Below the pieces are notes generated by a model that saw only the letters and a list, made by a program, of their open reading frames with translations, was not told the DNA's origin and did not search any database. Made by a program: the position numbers and the translations under genes. Of a stretch of 64,000 bases of DNA, positions 33,553 through 43,672 are shown piece after piece (positions within the stretch are counted from its first letter, which is position 1; each line of letters opens with the position of its first letter). This DNA is from Leucogyrophana mollusca. Taxonomy: Eukaryota; Basidiomycota; Agaricomycetes; Boletales. The stretch spans positions 1 to 64,000 of the forward strand of contig MU266330.1 in assembly GCA_021014945.1 (NCBI GenBank), in the 5' to 3' direction.

Positions 33553-35085
33553 ATGACAGTTCGCTTGGCCCGCACATCAGAAGTCCTTTTACGACTACAA
33601 TTCACGCCATTTCCCGGTCGCAGCGCCGGTTTCAGCACCTGTAATGTCGTATTCGCAGACAGTAATCAAAGCGCCAGCGCAAAACTCTTCGCAGATGCTG
33701 CCCGCGAAGAAGCAGACGAGGCCCTCGAAGAGGCGAAGATACAGACAAGCAGCCAAATTCCCCTACTAGAGAATCAGCACCAGAACTGGGATGGCGAAGA
33801 ATGTATGCAAGATGCTGTTCTGCGCATGCTGGTTGATAAATACAAACCTTTGCGGAGCGGACCTATCAGGACAGCGGAGCAGAAGTTGAAACAGGCGCCT
33901 CCGCAGGTGCACGTTGACTCTGCCGTTGTTGCCAATGCTGCTACTAGGCGGAGCTGGGAGGAGATCGCGAACGACCCGCTGCTACCCGCTGTAGAGGGCC
34001 ACAAGCCGTGGCTCACGACTTTCAAAGCACCATCTCATGCGTCAGCATCCATCAAGCTGGGAAGCTTCCCGCCGTCCTCTGCTCGAGGTCCGAGTGGCAT
34101 AGCTGCGGTGGATGAGCGCACGCGAAGAACGGAAAGAGAGATACTGAAGAAGAAAGAGCAGGCTGGACGATTGACGCGGGCAAAGGAATCGACTTTAGAT
34201 TATAGACTTGGAATGAAAAATGGGCACGCAGAAGGCGGGTCATCTTCCAGGGCAAATCCCGTCAGCCTCCGAGGATGGCAGAGCATGATAGAGGATAAAA
34301 TAGAGGTATGTATGTTCCCATTGTTGCTGTTTGACTGCTGGTTGTTAATTTGTGGGCAGAAAGCTCGGCTGGCTGGCCACTTTGATAAGGTGAAGGGACG
34401 AGGTCAGCCAATTGTAAGATTGAGTGAGGAGCGTAATCCGTTCATTGCTCGCGAGGAATTCCTCATGAATCGCATCGTGCAAAGAAACGGGGCCGCTCCT
34501 CCGTGGGTTGAAGTCCAGATAGGTCGGTGCGCCTAGGCTTTACTCGTAAGATGATAACTCATCCTATCCGGTACAGAACTTGAATCCGCAGTCAATTCAT
34601 TTCGCGAGGTGCTCAGGCAATCGTGGACGAGGCGTGCAATCCGGACTTTAACAATGTCACAACCGGCAGCACTGCTTCCCTCGCTATCAGTTACTGATAT
34701 TACATCCACTCGCGATCGCGAATGGGAGGAACGCGAGCGAGCGTATCACGATATGGCTGTCGCCGAACTTAATTCCCTAGTCCGCAAATATAACGGACTT
34801 GCTCCGTATGCGGTCCGTCGCCCCTACTACTCTCGCGACGCTGAGCTTGCGAAGGTGTATGAGGAATCCGGGGAGGACATCCTCCGTGGGATATCGGAGC
34901 GCAGCCAGGAGCCGTTTGGGAGGCCGTCTGCGTTTCCACGTTCCGGGGTTAAGTCATCTGCGGAAGAGGACGCCACGCTAGGGGAGCATGGGATGATTCC
35001 TTTCCGGCTTCGAGACCTCTTCCGCAATTGGGTGGCTAAATCGACCAGGAGGCTGATCAAGATGATGCAGAAGGCACCTCCTTGA
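33553..35085 (+). CDS. DUF1992 (DNAJC28-like) mitochondrial protein
   Basis: Three exons, 33553-34305, 34360-34522 and 34577-35085, give 474 aa. I start at the ATG at 33553; the frame further upstream has only GTG. The first about 35 residues are basic and hydrophobic with no acids until Glu10 ('RLQFTPFPGRSAGFSTCN'), consistent with mitochondrial import. The DUF1992 core spans the first two introns: 'SMIEDKIEKARLAGHFDKVK', 'GRGQPIVRLSEERNPFIARE', 'FLMNRIVQRNGAAPPWVEVQ' and 'ELESAVNSFREVLRQSWTRR'. No J domain (HPD motif) is visible although the family is named after a DnaJ homologue. Function is not established; a Golgi or mitochondrial role has been suggested for animal members. Confidence 0.87.
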
Positions 35086-35555
35086 TCTACTTTTATTCCA
35101 GGGGGTTTACTCACGCATGCCATCCCGTGGCTTGACCGGTGGAGGCACGTTTTTACATCTTCATTCCGAGTGCGCGGTTGTAGCCGTTGATCTATATAGA
35201 TTGTAGCGTTTGAGATTTGCTGTATAGCGTCCTTTTGACATCTTCGATAGCCGATTTGTATCCTTTTGCTTGTTTTTTTTGATGCCGCGAGGCCTTGGTG
35301 TGGCGGGGAACGTAACGAATGATTTATCAGCGCCGTGCACTGTCTTGTCTGCCGTCTGGGAACAAGACCTGAAGCGCGCGCCTGAAGGACAATGGGGGGA
35401 TAAGAATGTTGTACGAGAGAGCCCGACGGCCTTGACCTTACTCGGGAGGATGAACAAAGGGAAACCTCGCGCCTGAATAATTTCCACGGCGACGCCTGCC
35501 TCATGGCCTGCCTCGCCTTTTGCGGCCGGCCCAGGTCATGTCCGGCCATCTAATC
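35086..35555. other. Intergenic stretch
   Basis: About 470 bp between the DUF1992 gene and the next promoter; nothing assigned. Confidence 0.45.
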
Positions 35556-35563
35556 TATATAAA
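35556..35563 (+). promoter_or_regulatory. TATA box of the 101-aa orphan gene
   Basis: TATATAAA about 100 bp before the ATG at 35662, followed by a pyrimidine-rich leader typical of strongly expressed fungal genes. Confidence 0.6.
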
Positions 35564-35661
35564 CCCGGCTTTACTACCCATTATTCCTCCCAGCTTGAGC
35601 CTTTTTGTTCTTCTCATTCTTCTCATCTCTTCCCCCCGCAGCGCACCTCCTCCCTACACCC

Positions 35662-36139
35662 ATGGCGACCTACGAAGAAATCAAGGAGTATAGACCTATC
35701 AGCTCGGTCGTTACTGGTGAAATTACCGTGCGTTTTGGTCCCGCTATCGTCGGTGTAAAGTGCTGAACGCCGCTGTCAACGACGTATAGCCAGGAGATAT
35801 TGTCGCTGTCAATCATGACCGTTATGGCCGCAAGGAGGGTCTCGTTGTTGGACAGTACACTGACTACGCTGTACGCTAGCTTCACCTTATCCGTTTGCTC
35901 TGTACAACGTCTAACCTTTCTCTTTCACAGGGCCGTCAGATCCTTGAAGTCCAAATCGAACCCAACGAAATATACCAGGCTTGGTACAGTGCTGCTTGAC
36001 ACGTCCCGAATCCCGTCGCTGAGTCTTCCGTAGGTACCCCACCGTGACCCGCGTCAGGCGCACCGTCTCGTACACAAGACCGTCCGTTGCAAAAGTCCGC
36101 CCATTCGAGCGAGCAGTCGAGCGCCGGATCTACTGGTGA
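35662..36139 (+). CDS. Small protein of unknown function, 101 aa
   Basis: Four exons, 35662-35727, 35790-35870, 35931-35983 and 36034-36139, close in frame to 101 aa. I do not recognise the family. Visible features: N-terminal 'MATYEEIKEYRPISSVVTGE', a central 'PGDIVAVNHDRYGRKEGLVVG', then 'RQILEVQIEPNEIYQAWYP' and a basic Arg-rich C-terminus ending 'RRIYW'. There is no signal peptide or membrane segment. The alternation of charged and hydrophobic residues in the middle suggests a small beta-barrel, but that is inference. The clear TATA box, CT-rich leader and four well-formed exons argue that it is expressed. Confidence 0.7.
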
Positions 36140-36595
36140 AAACTTAAGGCACCCAAAAGTGCTCCGTCTGTTTCTCTTGCTGCTTGGACTGCTTCATTTG
36201 TATTATGATAAACTATCGACCCTCCTTCGAGGATCAGGATTTCTCGAGCTTTGCACGATCCGCACGCGAGTCGATCTCGAGCGTTCGCTGGCTGGCGCAT
36301 GGTGGAGATGTTCTCTGTGGCATATTGGTGAACGAGGCGAGAAGAAGCTCAGGCTAGATGTGTTTGTCTATTGGGACTTGGGCACCGTACTTTTAGCATG
36401 TCCGCAATGAATGCAACGACATCTCAGTCTGTCATGAATCATCCAGGTCTAATATGCATATGTGAGCGAACAAGGGTAATCGACACGTCTGTGCTAAAGA
36501 TGTGCTGATGTATGTCAGTAAGTATGTGAGTAGAGATACAGAAAGCGATATAAGATAAAATGTGGTTCAATAAGATGAGGCGAAGGAGGTAGACA
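36140..36595. other. Intergenic stretch between convergent genes
   Basis: 456 bp between the stops of the orphan gene and the ubiquitin protease; no feature seen. Confidence 0.45.
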
Positions 36596-39131
36596 TTATA
36601 CTTTGAGGTTGACCATGGGCGATGGATGTAGAGGTTGCGGTGACTGCAGGCGCCGTGGTGAAGGCGATAAAGGACGGTGCGAGGATATTGACGATGATGT
36701 TGAAGAAGATGAGAGAGAGCGGTGTCGCATGTCTGGCTGAGAAACTGATAGACCCTTTGATCTAGATGATACCTTTGTCGACGAGCTCGACGTGGAAGAG
36801 GCTGGCGAAGATTTCTCCGCGAGATGGGCATTCCCATTTAGCAGCGGTGTAGATGCTCGCGTCGAACTGCTTCCACTCTCCAACGACCCATTCACCGACT
36901 CCCGTTCAGATGGAGCAGCCGACAAGCTCCTCCCCCTCCCAGCAGCCACACTGCGAACCACCCTCGCTCCCAAAGTAGACCTTTCCATCTCCTCCCTTAC
37001 GTCCATCTTCAAGCTCGCGAGCGAGGATGCCGCTGACCCATTGGCATCGGAGGTGGGATGCTGCGGCTTGAGCGTCTCCTCTGAGCTTCTTGGTGAGTTA
37101 TGCAGGGGATATATGCCAGGGCGTGACTGTACCACGCGCTCATAATACAGCATGAAGGCACCGGTGCCCTCCTGGAGTACGGTCTCTATACCGCACTCCC
37201 TGACGGAGTCGTCGCTTATGCGGAGCCATCCGTGGCCAGGGCGGTACATCGAGTCGAGAGCGTCGTCGTCGTCTCGTACTGGTCCGTATCGCTGGCATTT
37301 TTCACATTCGCAGCCGAGCGGGTCTGCGAGTTTAGGGGATGCGAACCGTCGCGGACCAGTCCAGGGAGGCCGGGGTTTCCGGCGGTAACACACATAGTGA
37401 CCGAATGAGTGCTGTCCATAGTGGCATACCACGGCCGAGAGGCGGTAGATAGTTCTGGGGGTGGCATAGGTTGCAGGAGTGGGCGTGGTTGAGCGTGGTA
37501 ATGCCGGTGGGGGAGAAGACATAGGGACAGACGGAACGGTAGAGATGTTGCCAGAGGTAGTGAAGGGAGTGAGGTCAAGGATTTCGGGGAACACGACGCG
37601 GATATTGTTCTTGGATGCGTATTGGCCGTAGTGCAATGAACGATTGAGATGCAGCGCCAGTACAGGTGGCGGCTGGTTGGAAAGGTGTTGGTAAGTAAGA
37701 AGAATGGATCATCCAAGCACACAGTTACCCTCGCAATCATCGCCTGTTTCGTCGAGGCCTTGCTCAATACCTTTTCCATCTTGACGCCCTTCGTGTCTTC
37801 TTCTATCCGCCCGTAGTCTATTGCGGCCTTCACCTTCTGCTCCAATTTCCTGGCCTCCTTCGCACGCTTCTTTCGTGAGATGGATGCATTGGGATCCGCA
37901 TTTGCAGATGTGGTCAGTCGGTCTGCTTCTTGCACAAGGCGCTGGTGCGTCGCTATCATCGAACATTTGCGACAAATACAATCCGTCAACAGCTCGAGCT
38001 TCGTGTAGTCTGCGAGACAATCTTCTAGTCGACAGCTCGACTAGATATCCGGTATGAGCAATCACTCTTGCGCAGGACCAATTGGGAAGAACATACATAT
38101 CTTGGCAGGGCCAATTGCCAACTGTCGAACGAAAAATGCATCACAGCTTCAGTGTATCCGCACTCGACGCAACTCCTTCTATTGGCAGTCAGTCCGTCAA
38201 ATACGCTCTTGCCAAGTTCCCGATTGATTTGTCCGGCTGTCTGCGAGAGCCCGCCAAGCCCACGGTCACGATGTCCCTCCCTATCAACAGCGGCAGCCTC
38301 CTTCTTAATACACTCAGAAACAAGTTGGAACAGTTCCTGGGCGTCTTGGTGTTCGCGTGAGGAGAAAAGAGAGTTGTGTTTTCCCGGGGAATGGTCAACC
38401 AAGGCGGAAATGATGTCAAGAGGGCGGATTGACGAATAAGACGACCGTGGCGAGTTTAACTCTGTGTAAATGAACGTCGAGGCACTGAGTAATCAAATTG
38501 ACTGGTTGCGTGCACTCCTGCCTACCATGTAACAAATCTAGGAGAGCGTCGATAACTGGTGACGGCACATCCAGCGCCTCAGCTTTGGCATGAATAGCGA
38601 CTAGATAAGGTTGCAAGTAGGACAACGAAGCCATGGCCTACAGTCGTATGGATGAAAAAGCGGAATGGACAGTATATATTGTTAACGAACCTGTAACGTC
38701 GAGTTCATGAAACAGTAGGTTCCCGAGATGTTGACGAGACCAGGGTAGTACCCTTCACCGGCTGGCTGGTCACCTGAGAGAGCATGAGACGACTCAATAT
38801 TTGGAACAGAATTCGGCGCACCTGGTCTGGCATGTCCGTTCAGTTCAAGTTGTTCGACACGAGAGCGTACGTGTTTCTTCTTCAGCTTTTTGGTCTCATG
38901 AGAAGAGGATCCGAGATTTCCGGTCGACCAGCTCCAAGGAAAGCCAATTCCAAGGCTTTCCAGAACCATAGCCAAAGAGCGAATGAGAGATGGAGCTTTG
39001 CTCAGAGTCTGAACCGAAAGCAAGACGAGTACGGGAAATATGACGAGGACGGCAAATGGAGCAAGTTGCTGAAAGAGCGGGTCTTTGAGTAGCCTGATGC
39101 ACCAAGATCGATATTCCTCTGGAATGTACAT
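36596..39131 (-). CDS. Membrane-anchored ubiquitin carboxyl-terminal hydrolase (Ubp1/USP30 type)
   Basis: Five minus-strand exons: 39131-38691, 38637-38526, 38461-38097, 38040-37729 and 37672-36596, giving 768 aa. A hydrophobic segment at about residues 25-45 ('FAVLVIFPVLVLLSVQ') precedes the catalytic domain, as in yeast Ubp1 and mammalian USP30. The Cys box is 'GLVNISGTYCFMNSTLQ' (Cys140) and the His box 'VVCHYGQHSFGHYVCYRR'. Zinc-type Cys pairs lie in 'CVECGY' and 'CICRKC'. The C-terminal about 180 aa are Ser/Pro-rich and probably disordered. It removes ubiquitin from proteins at an internal membrane (ER or mitochondrial outer membrane, inferred from family). Confidence 0.9.
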
Positions 39132-39522
39132 GTGGGGAATACCTTCAAGCCTCCGCCAAAGACATCAGCAGCCTCGAGCGATGGTATGCGGCAGAAAGGC
39201 TGTCATGCACAATCCAAGCAAGGTAAAAGGAGGACTAGTGTGGGTCAAATCGCCACTTTGGCTACAGTTCGCGCATTTCTACACTTTTTTCCGAGCTAAT
39301 TTGTAGGCACCATCCTGCGATAGCTATCTACCCCTTCCAAGTTTTTCTACGTCGATCTGAGGGGTTTTGACGATGCTGCAGTCGCTGAAGGCGACTATAG
39401 TGGTGACAGTTCTCACGCTTCTGTCACGCACTCGTTACCGTGGCTGGCCAGTTTAGGTAGCTTGTCACAGATGTGACATTTACTAATCATAATATGATCG
39501 TGCCCTTGGGAACAATAAGCAT

Positions 39523-39607
39523 GGCTACCTAGCGCAATGGTAGCGCGTTTGGCTTCGATCGCCGGACGGATACCAAAAGGTTGCAGGTTCGAGTCCTGCG
39601 GTGGTCA
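39523..39607 (+). tRNA. tRNA-Arg (UCG) with 13-nt intron
   Basis: Acceptor stem GGCTACC/GGTGGTC (two G-U pairs), D stem GCGC/GCGC, anticodon stem TTTGG/CCAAA and T arm GCAGG-TTCGAGT-CCTGC with discriminator A39607. The anticodon loop reads C-T-TCG-A followed by a 13-nt insert in the canonical 37/38 position, so the anticodon is UCG. Internal A box 'tagcgcaatgg' and B box 'ggttcgagtcc' are intact, and a T run (from 39610) serves as the Pol III terminator. Confidence 0.92.
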
Positions 39608-39888
39608 TTGTTTTTTGCTTGCTTCTACATTTTTTTTTTTTCGATCGCCCTTGTTTTGCGGTTGTGCGTTCCTCTCGCCTGAGGTCTTGGTTTATTTATC
39701 TTATCATTTTATTTATTTTACTACCAGTCATGTGATCGTGGCGCGCGTGTCCGACGCGATCAGATTCATTGTTCTGAACCTCCACCGTCGCTCATACCGC
39801 TCGTCATCCTACGCCCGCCCGCCCCATTCCAACGCATAGTTTTGGAATTTACTGCCACACCTATCGCACTAATAATTTACTTGCAGCC

Positions 39889-42170
39889 ATGGCAGCCGTG
39901 CTGCTTTCTCAACACTCTTCGAATCCACTCGAAGTTCCTTCCTCAGATCCCAGAAATAGGCAATATCACCAGGAGTATCTCTCAGCTCAGAAGGTACACG
40001 GTAGCCATCCATTTACATCCGAGGATGAGCACGGCGGAAACAATCGACCAGAGATGGTCGAGTATCACAATCACCTCGCCAAATTGTACAGTACGGGTAT
40101 GCCGTCGACCATAAAACGGAGAACTCGAGAGGAACGCTCGCTCATGGTGGATCTGGATGATGATATGGACAGCGACGACGGACTTCACATTCAGGGCGGG
40201 GTGGACAGTGGCGAAGAAGACCAAGAGGAGGAAATTGACGCGCAAGGAGACACCGACGAAGAAATGACTATATATCTCAAGCCTCCAGAGGAACAGCACG
40301 AAATTGAGCAAGAGATCGCCGCCTTGAAGCTCGCCGTTCCTCAGCTCGCGGAAGACTACACAATCGTCGACAGGCTGGGGACGGGAACATTCTCGTCCGT
40401 ATATAAAGCAATTGACTTGTGGTACCATGACAAGTGGGACAACTCTCCCTGGCACGGACATCACCCATCCAATTCTTCCGCATATTATCAATCGCTCCCC
40501 CATGTCAAAGAGAGCAAAGTCTTTGTCGCGATAAAGCGGATCTATGTCACAAGTAACCCCGAGCGAATACGGAACGAGATCCTCATCATGGAGGACTGTA
40601 GGGGGTGCCGACATGCAGCCCAGCTAATAACAGCATTCCGCCACGAAGACCAGGTCGTCGCGGTCATGCCTTACAACCGCAACGAAGATTTTCGGGTGCG
40701 TGTCGGCGTTTCATAGGTCACAGTACGTCTAACTCCGAAGCAGGAGTTCTATCGCGACCTGTCCATGACTGGTATCAAGTCGTACTTCCGTTGTATGTTT
40801 CGTGCTTTGCGTGATATACACGCCAGGGGTATCATCCACCGAGATGTCAAGCCTGCTAATTTCTTGTTCGATCCTCGGACTGGTATCGGTACGTTGTGTG
40901 ACTTTGGTCTTGCCAGTGTGAGTCCTGCGTTTAGATATCGGAGAAGATGTTGTTAATACACAGGGTGCGATACAGAGAATGGACACCTCCACGCCGGCAC
41001 ATGGAAGCTGTTTGCACACCTCCCCGTCACGCGAGTATCCTCATGGTCGGATACGGCAGCGTGGCGAGTATGATCTAGAGCAAATCAAGAAGATGCAAAA
41101 AGAGGCGAGACAAAAGAGCTCATGGCCCAGCGAGAGAGTGGGGTATCCCGACAAGGACACCCGGTAAGCCTCCCGTTTCAAGAAACTCGCCTACCACCAA
41201 CTCTAGGCTTGCAACTCCATAACAGCCCACACTCTAAAGCCAACCGTGCGGGAACCAGGGGCTTTCGCGCACCGGAGGTCCTTCTTAAATGCAGTCAGCA
41301 GTCAGGCGGTGAATATGGTGTTTCACGCACGCTATCGAGGTCGTTCTGACCATACACTGTCCAGCCATCGACGTTTGGTCTGCTGGCATGATAATGCTGT
41401 TCTTCCTGACCGGAAAATTCCCGCTACTACAATCAAGTGACGATGTCGAGGCACTTATGGAGATTGCAGCGATTATTGGTCGTCAGAAGATGGAGAAGGT
41501 TGCAGTTGTGCATGGTAAGTGGTTCCGCTTCCTTTGATTTGCAATTGACGGTCTCTATTACTCCCCAGGCCGCACATTTGCCACTAATGTTCCTTCGATC
41601 ACACACGATGGTATAGCTTGGCGAGATTTTGTCGAAAGACAAAACCTGCGCCTGATGGTGCCTCCGAAACCGGACCCTCGATACTATCCGTACAACCGAA
41701 CCCAATCTCGCTCTCACGATTCCAACCTCCCACCGCCGTCCTCGTCGTCGACGTACTCCGGCTTTGATCGACATCCGAGCTCTTCAGCAACGCGCTCATC
41801 CTCGCCTCCAGGTCCGTCACATGCGCCCCCAACACGGGAGTCGCACGCCAAAGACGTCGAAGCGGCGCTCTCCCTCCTCGCCGAGATCATGCAGCCGGAG
41901 TCGACACGGCGCATCACGCCGCGTGGGGCGCTCTACCACCCCTTCCTAGCGGATCCTTCGGAGCCTGAGGACGACGAGTTGTTCCCTCATCCGTTTGGCG
42001 AGGGTGTCTGCGGAAAGTGGCACTTTGTGGATGAGGTCACGGAGGAGCAGTGTGTGTATGTACATGTGAATGGGGAGAAGAAGGTGAGGAGGCTGATGGC
42101 TGGGGAGGGTACGGCGATTGGCGGGTGGCCTTGTGAGTTTCATAGGGAGGAGTTTGATTGTGATGATTAA
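39889..42170 (+). CDS. CDC7: CDC7-type (DDK catalytic subunit) serine/threonine kinase
   Basis: Six exons: 39889-40695, 40744-40917, 40964-41163, 41226-41308, 41365-41514 and 41569-42170, giving 671 aa. An acidic N-terminal region (e.g. 'DLDDDMDSDDG') precedes the kinase domain: glycine loop 'RLGTGTFSSVYKA', Lys in 'VAIKRIY', catalytic 'IIHRDVKPANFLF' (Asp303), 'CDFGLAS' (Asp322), then a long insert rich in Lys and Ser before 'AGTRGFRAPEVL', and 'AIDVWSAGMIMLFFLTGKFP'. The inserts around the activation segment are characteristic of Cdc7, which with Dbf4 phosphorylates MCM to fire origins. A Pro/Ser-rich insert interrupts the C-lobe at about residues 530-575. Confidence 0.93.
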
Positions 42171-42556
42171 GGCGGGGGTATGTGTATAGCTATGTTGTCT
42201 TACTAGTGAGCCGAGTGAGCTCGGTGTTCTAATTAGCTACCTGCGCGGATCGAGGGGAGAACTGTCACGGATAAATCACAAGGAGCTGTGAACAACGCGA
42301 TGTTCCTTGGGCGGATGTTGTGCACGGACTATTATCATGTCTCAGACTCTCAATATGGTGCATTCCTCGATGACTGCTTCACTCAAACGCCCACGAACCC
42401 TTGAGCAGTGCCATTTTAAATTACCTTGAACGGGCGATCACTCTCCGAGAGCTAGTGTATCGAAAGGGTCGAAGACCAGTCTTGGCACGTGTTCTGGGGG
42501 AGGTCAATCATGTTATCGGGACTCCTTGCCCTTTCACTTTGCCCTCTGATCCTGAC
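42171..42556. other. Intergenic stretch
   Basis: Nothing assigned between CDC7 and the next promoter. Confidence 0.4.
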
Positions 42557-42563
42557 TATATAA
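42557..42563 (+). promoter_or_regulatory. TATA box of the tail-anchored protein gene
   Basis: TATATAA 81 bp before the ATG at 42638. Confidence 0.55.
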
Positions 42564-42637
42564 CGGATACTGACCCAGTATTATTGGGTTGTACTCCGTC
42601 ACTTATACTTAAACATTCTCAACGTTCACGACTAGGC

Positions 42638-43066
42638 ATGGCATCCGAGATACCTGTGAACTCGAAACCGGACACCCCGCCGCCCGCATACTCCATCCAC
42701 ATCCCAGACCCAGACGCAGGGTCAGGTCCTTCCTCCGAGTCCACACCACCACAAAGCGCCCACTCAAACTCGCCCCCACCGCCGTTCGAGAGTCGGCTCA
42801 ACCGCCCGCAACACCCACAGCTGCCCTCGTTTGGCGCATTCGCGCCCCCGCTGGCGTTTGGGCCCACCCCGCTTGGACAGGCTGAGCCGACGCTGGGGCT
42901 GTTGCCGTATTACGACCCGCGGTCGCCGTATGCTATCGCAGCTGCTGCCTCGCGTGCGCGGTGGCGGTTTGTTGGCGCTGCGGTGTGGGCACTAGGGCTC
43001 CTTGTGGTGCTCCTCATGGTGGCGGCGTGGAGTAGTGTGCGGGTTCGGGAAGGGTTAGCGGTGTAA
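42638..43066 (+). CDS. Pro-rich tail-anchored membrane protein with PPxY motif
   Basis: A single-exon frame of 142 aa. The start is the ATG at 42638, supported by a TATA box 80 bp upstream; the frame continues further upstream only through alternative codons. Residues 1-95 are Pro/Ser-rich and disordered with 'PPPAYS' (PPxY), a docking motif for WW-domain ubiquitin ligases such as Rsp5. One transmembrane helix lies near the C-terminus ('FVGAAVWALGLLVVLLMVAA'), leaving about 13 residues beyond it. There is no signal peptide. This resembles small Rsp5 adaptor proteins in layout, but no family is recognised and the function is inference. Confidence 0.65.
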   Translation: MASEIPVNSKPDTPPPAYSIHIPDPDAGSGPSSESTPPQSAHSNSPPPPFESRLNRPQHPQLPSFGAFAPPLAFGPTPLGQAEPTLGLLPYYDPRSPYAIAAAASRARWRFVGAAVWALGLLVVLLMVAAWSSVRVREGLAV

Positions 43067-43672
43067 TGTGCCGTCGCGCGAGAAGAGGAGAAAAGTTGCT
43101 TTATGTATCATAGATGTATGTTCTCTGCGTCACATATCAGCTGCAAAAACACTAATTCACGTCCTGGGTAGGTTTTTAGTTGCAGTTGTGCTAATATTGC
43201 TGGACTTAATGGGCGGACCCGATGGTCTGTATGTATCATACATGTATTGTGTGTTTCCTTGCGCCTTTCAAACTGACGCTGACCTCTGTTCTGACATATT
43301 TTGATGCAACAGATGCTTTCCTATGTACCTTTTTGAAGATGCGCTTGTAATAACTTTAGCGCGAGGTTCCTTCCGTGAAACGAAGCAGGCGCCGAAGCGC
43401 CCGACAATGTATCCGTCAGAAGGTATTTCTTGTCATCTCGTGTTTCACGGTGTTGGGGTACGCTCTTTGACGTGGCTAAAATGAGCCGCAGGCCTCAGAT
43501 CTCCTTGAGGCTTGGGGTCAACCCGGCAAACCAATTTGTCCGTGGTACCTTGTAATGTTCCGATTCCTTGGCCTCTCATGGTTAATAAGTAGTGGGTAGG
43601 CTGCAGTGGGTAGGCTCCTGCAAGCATTCTCAGCTTTAGCGCCCCCCACGAAGAGTTACTACTCTTGTGGCA
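43067..43672. other. Intergenic stretch
   Basis: 606 bp; AT-rich 3' flank of the membrane protein and promoter of the aminotransferase. No gene seen. Confidence 0.45.
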
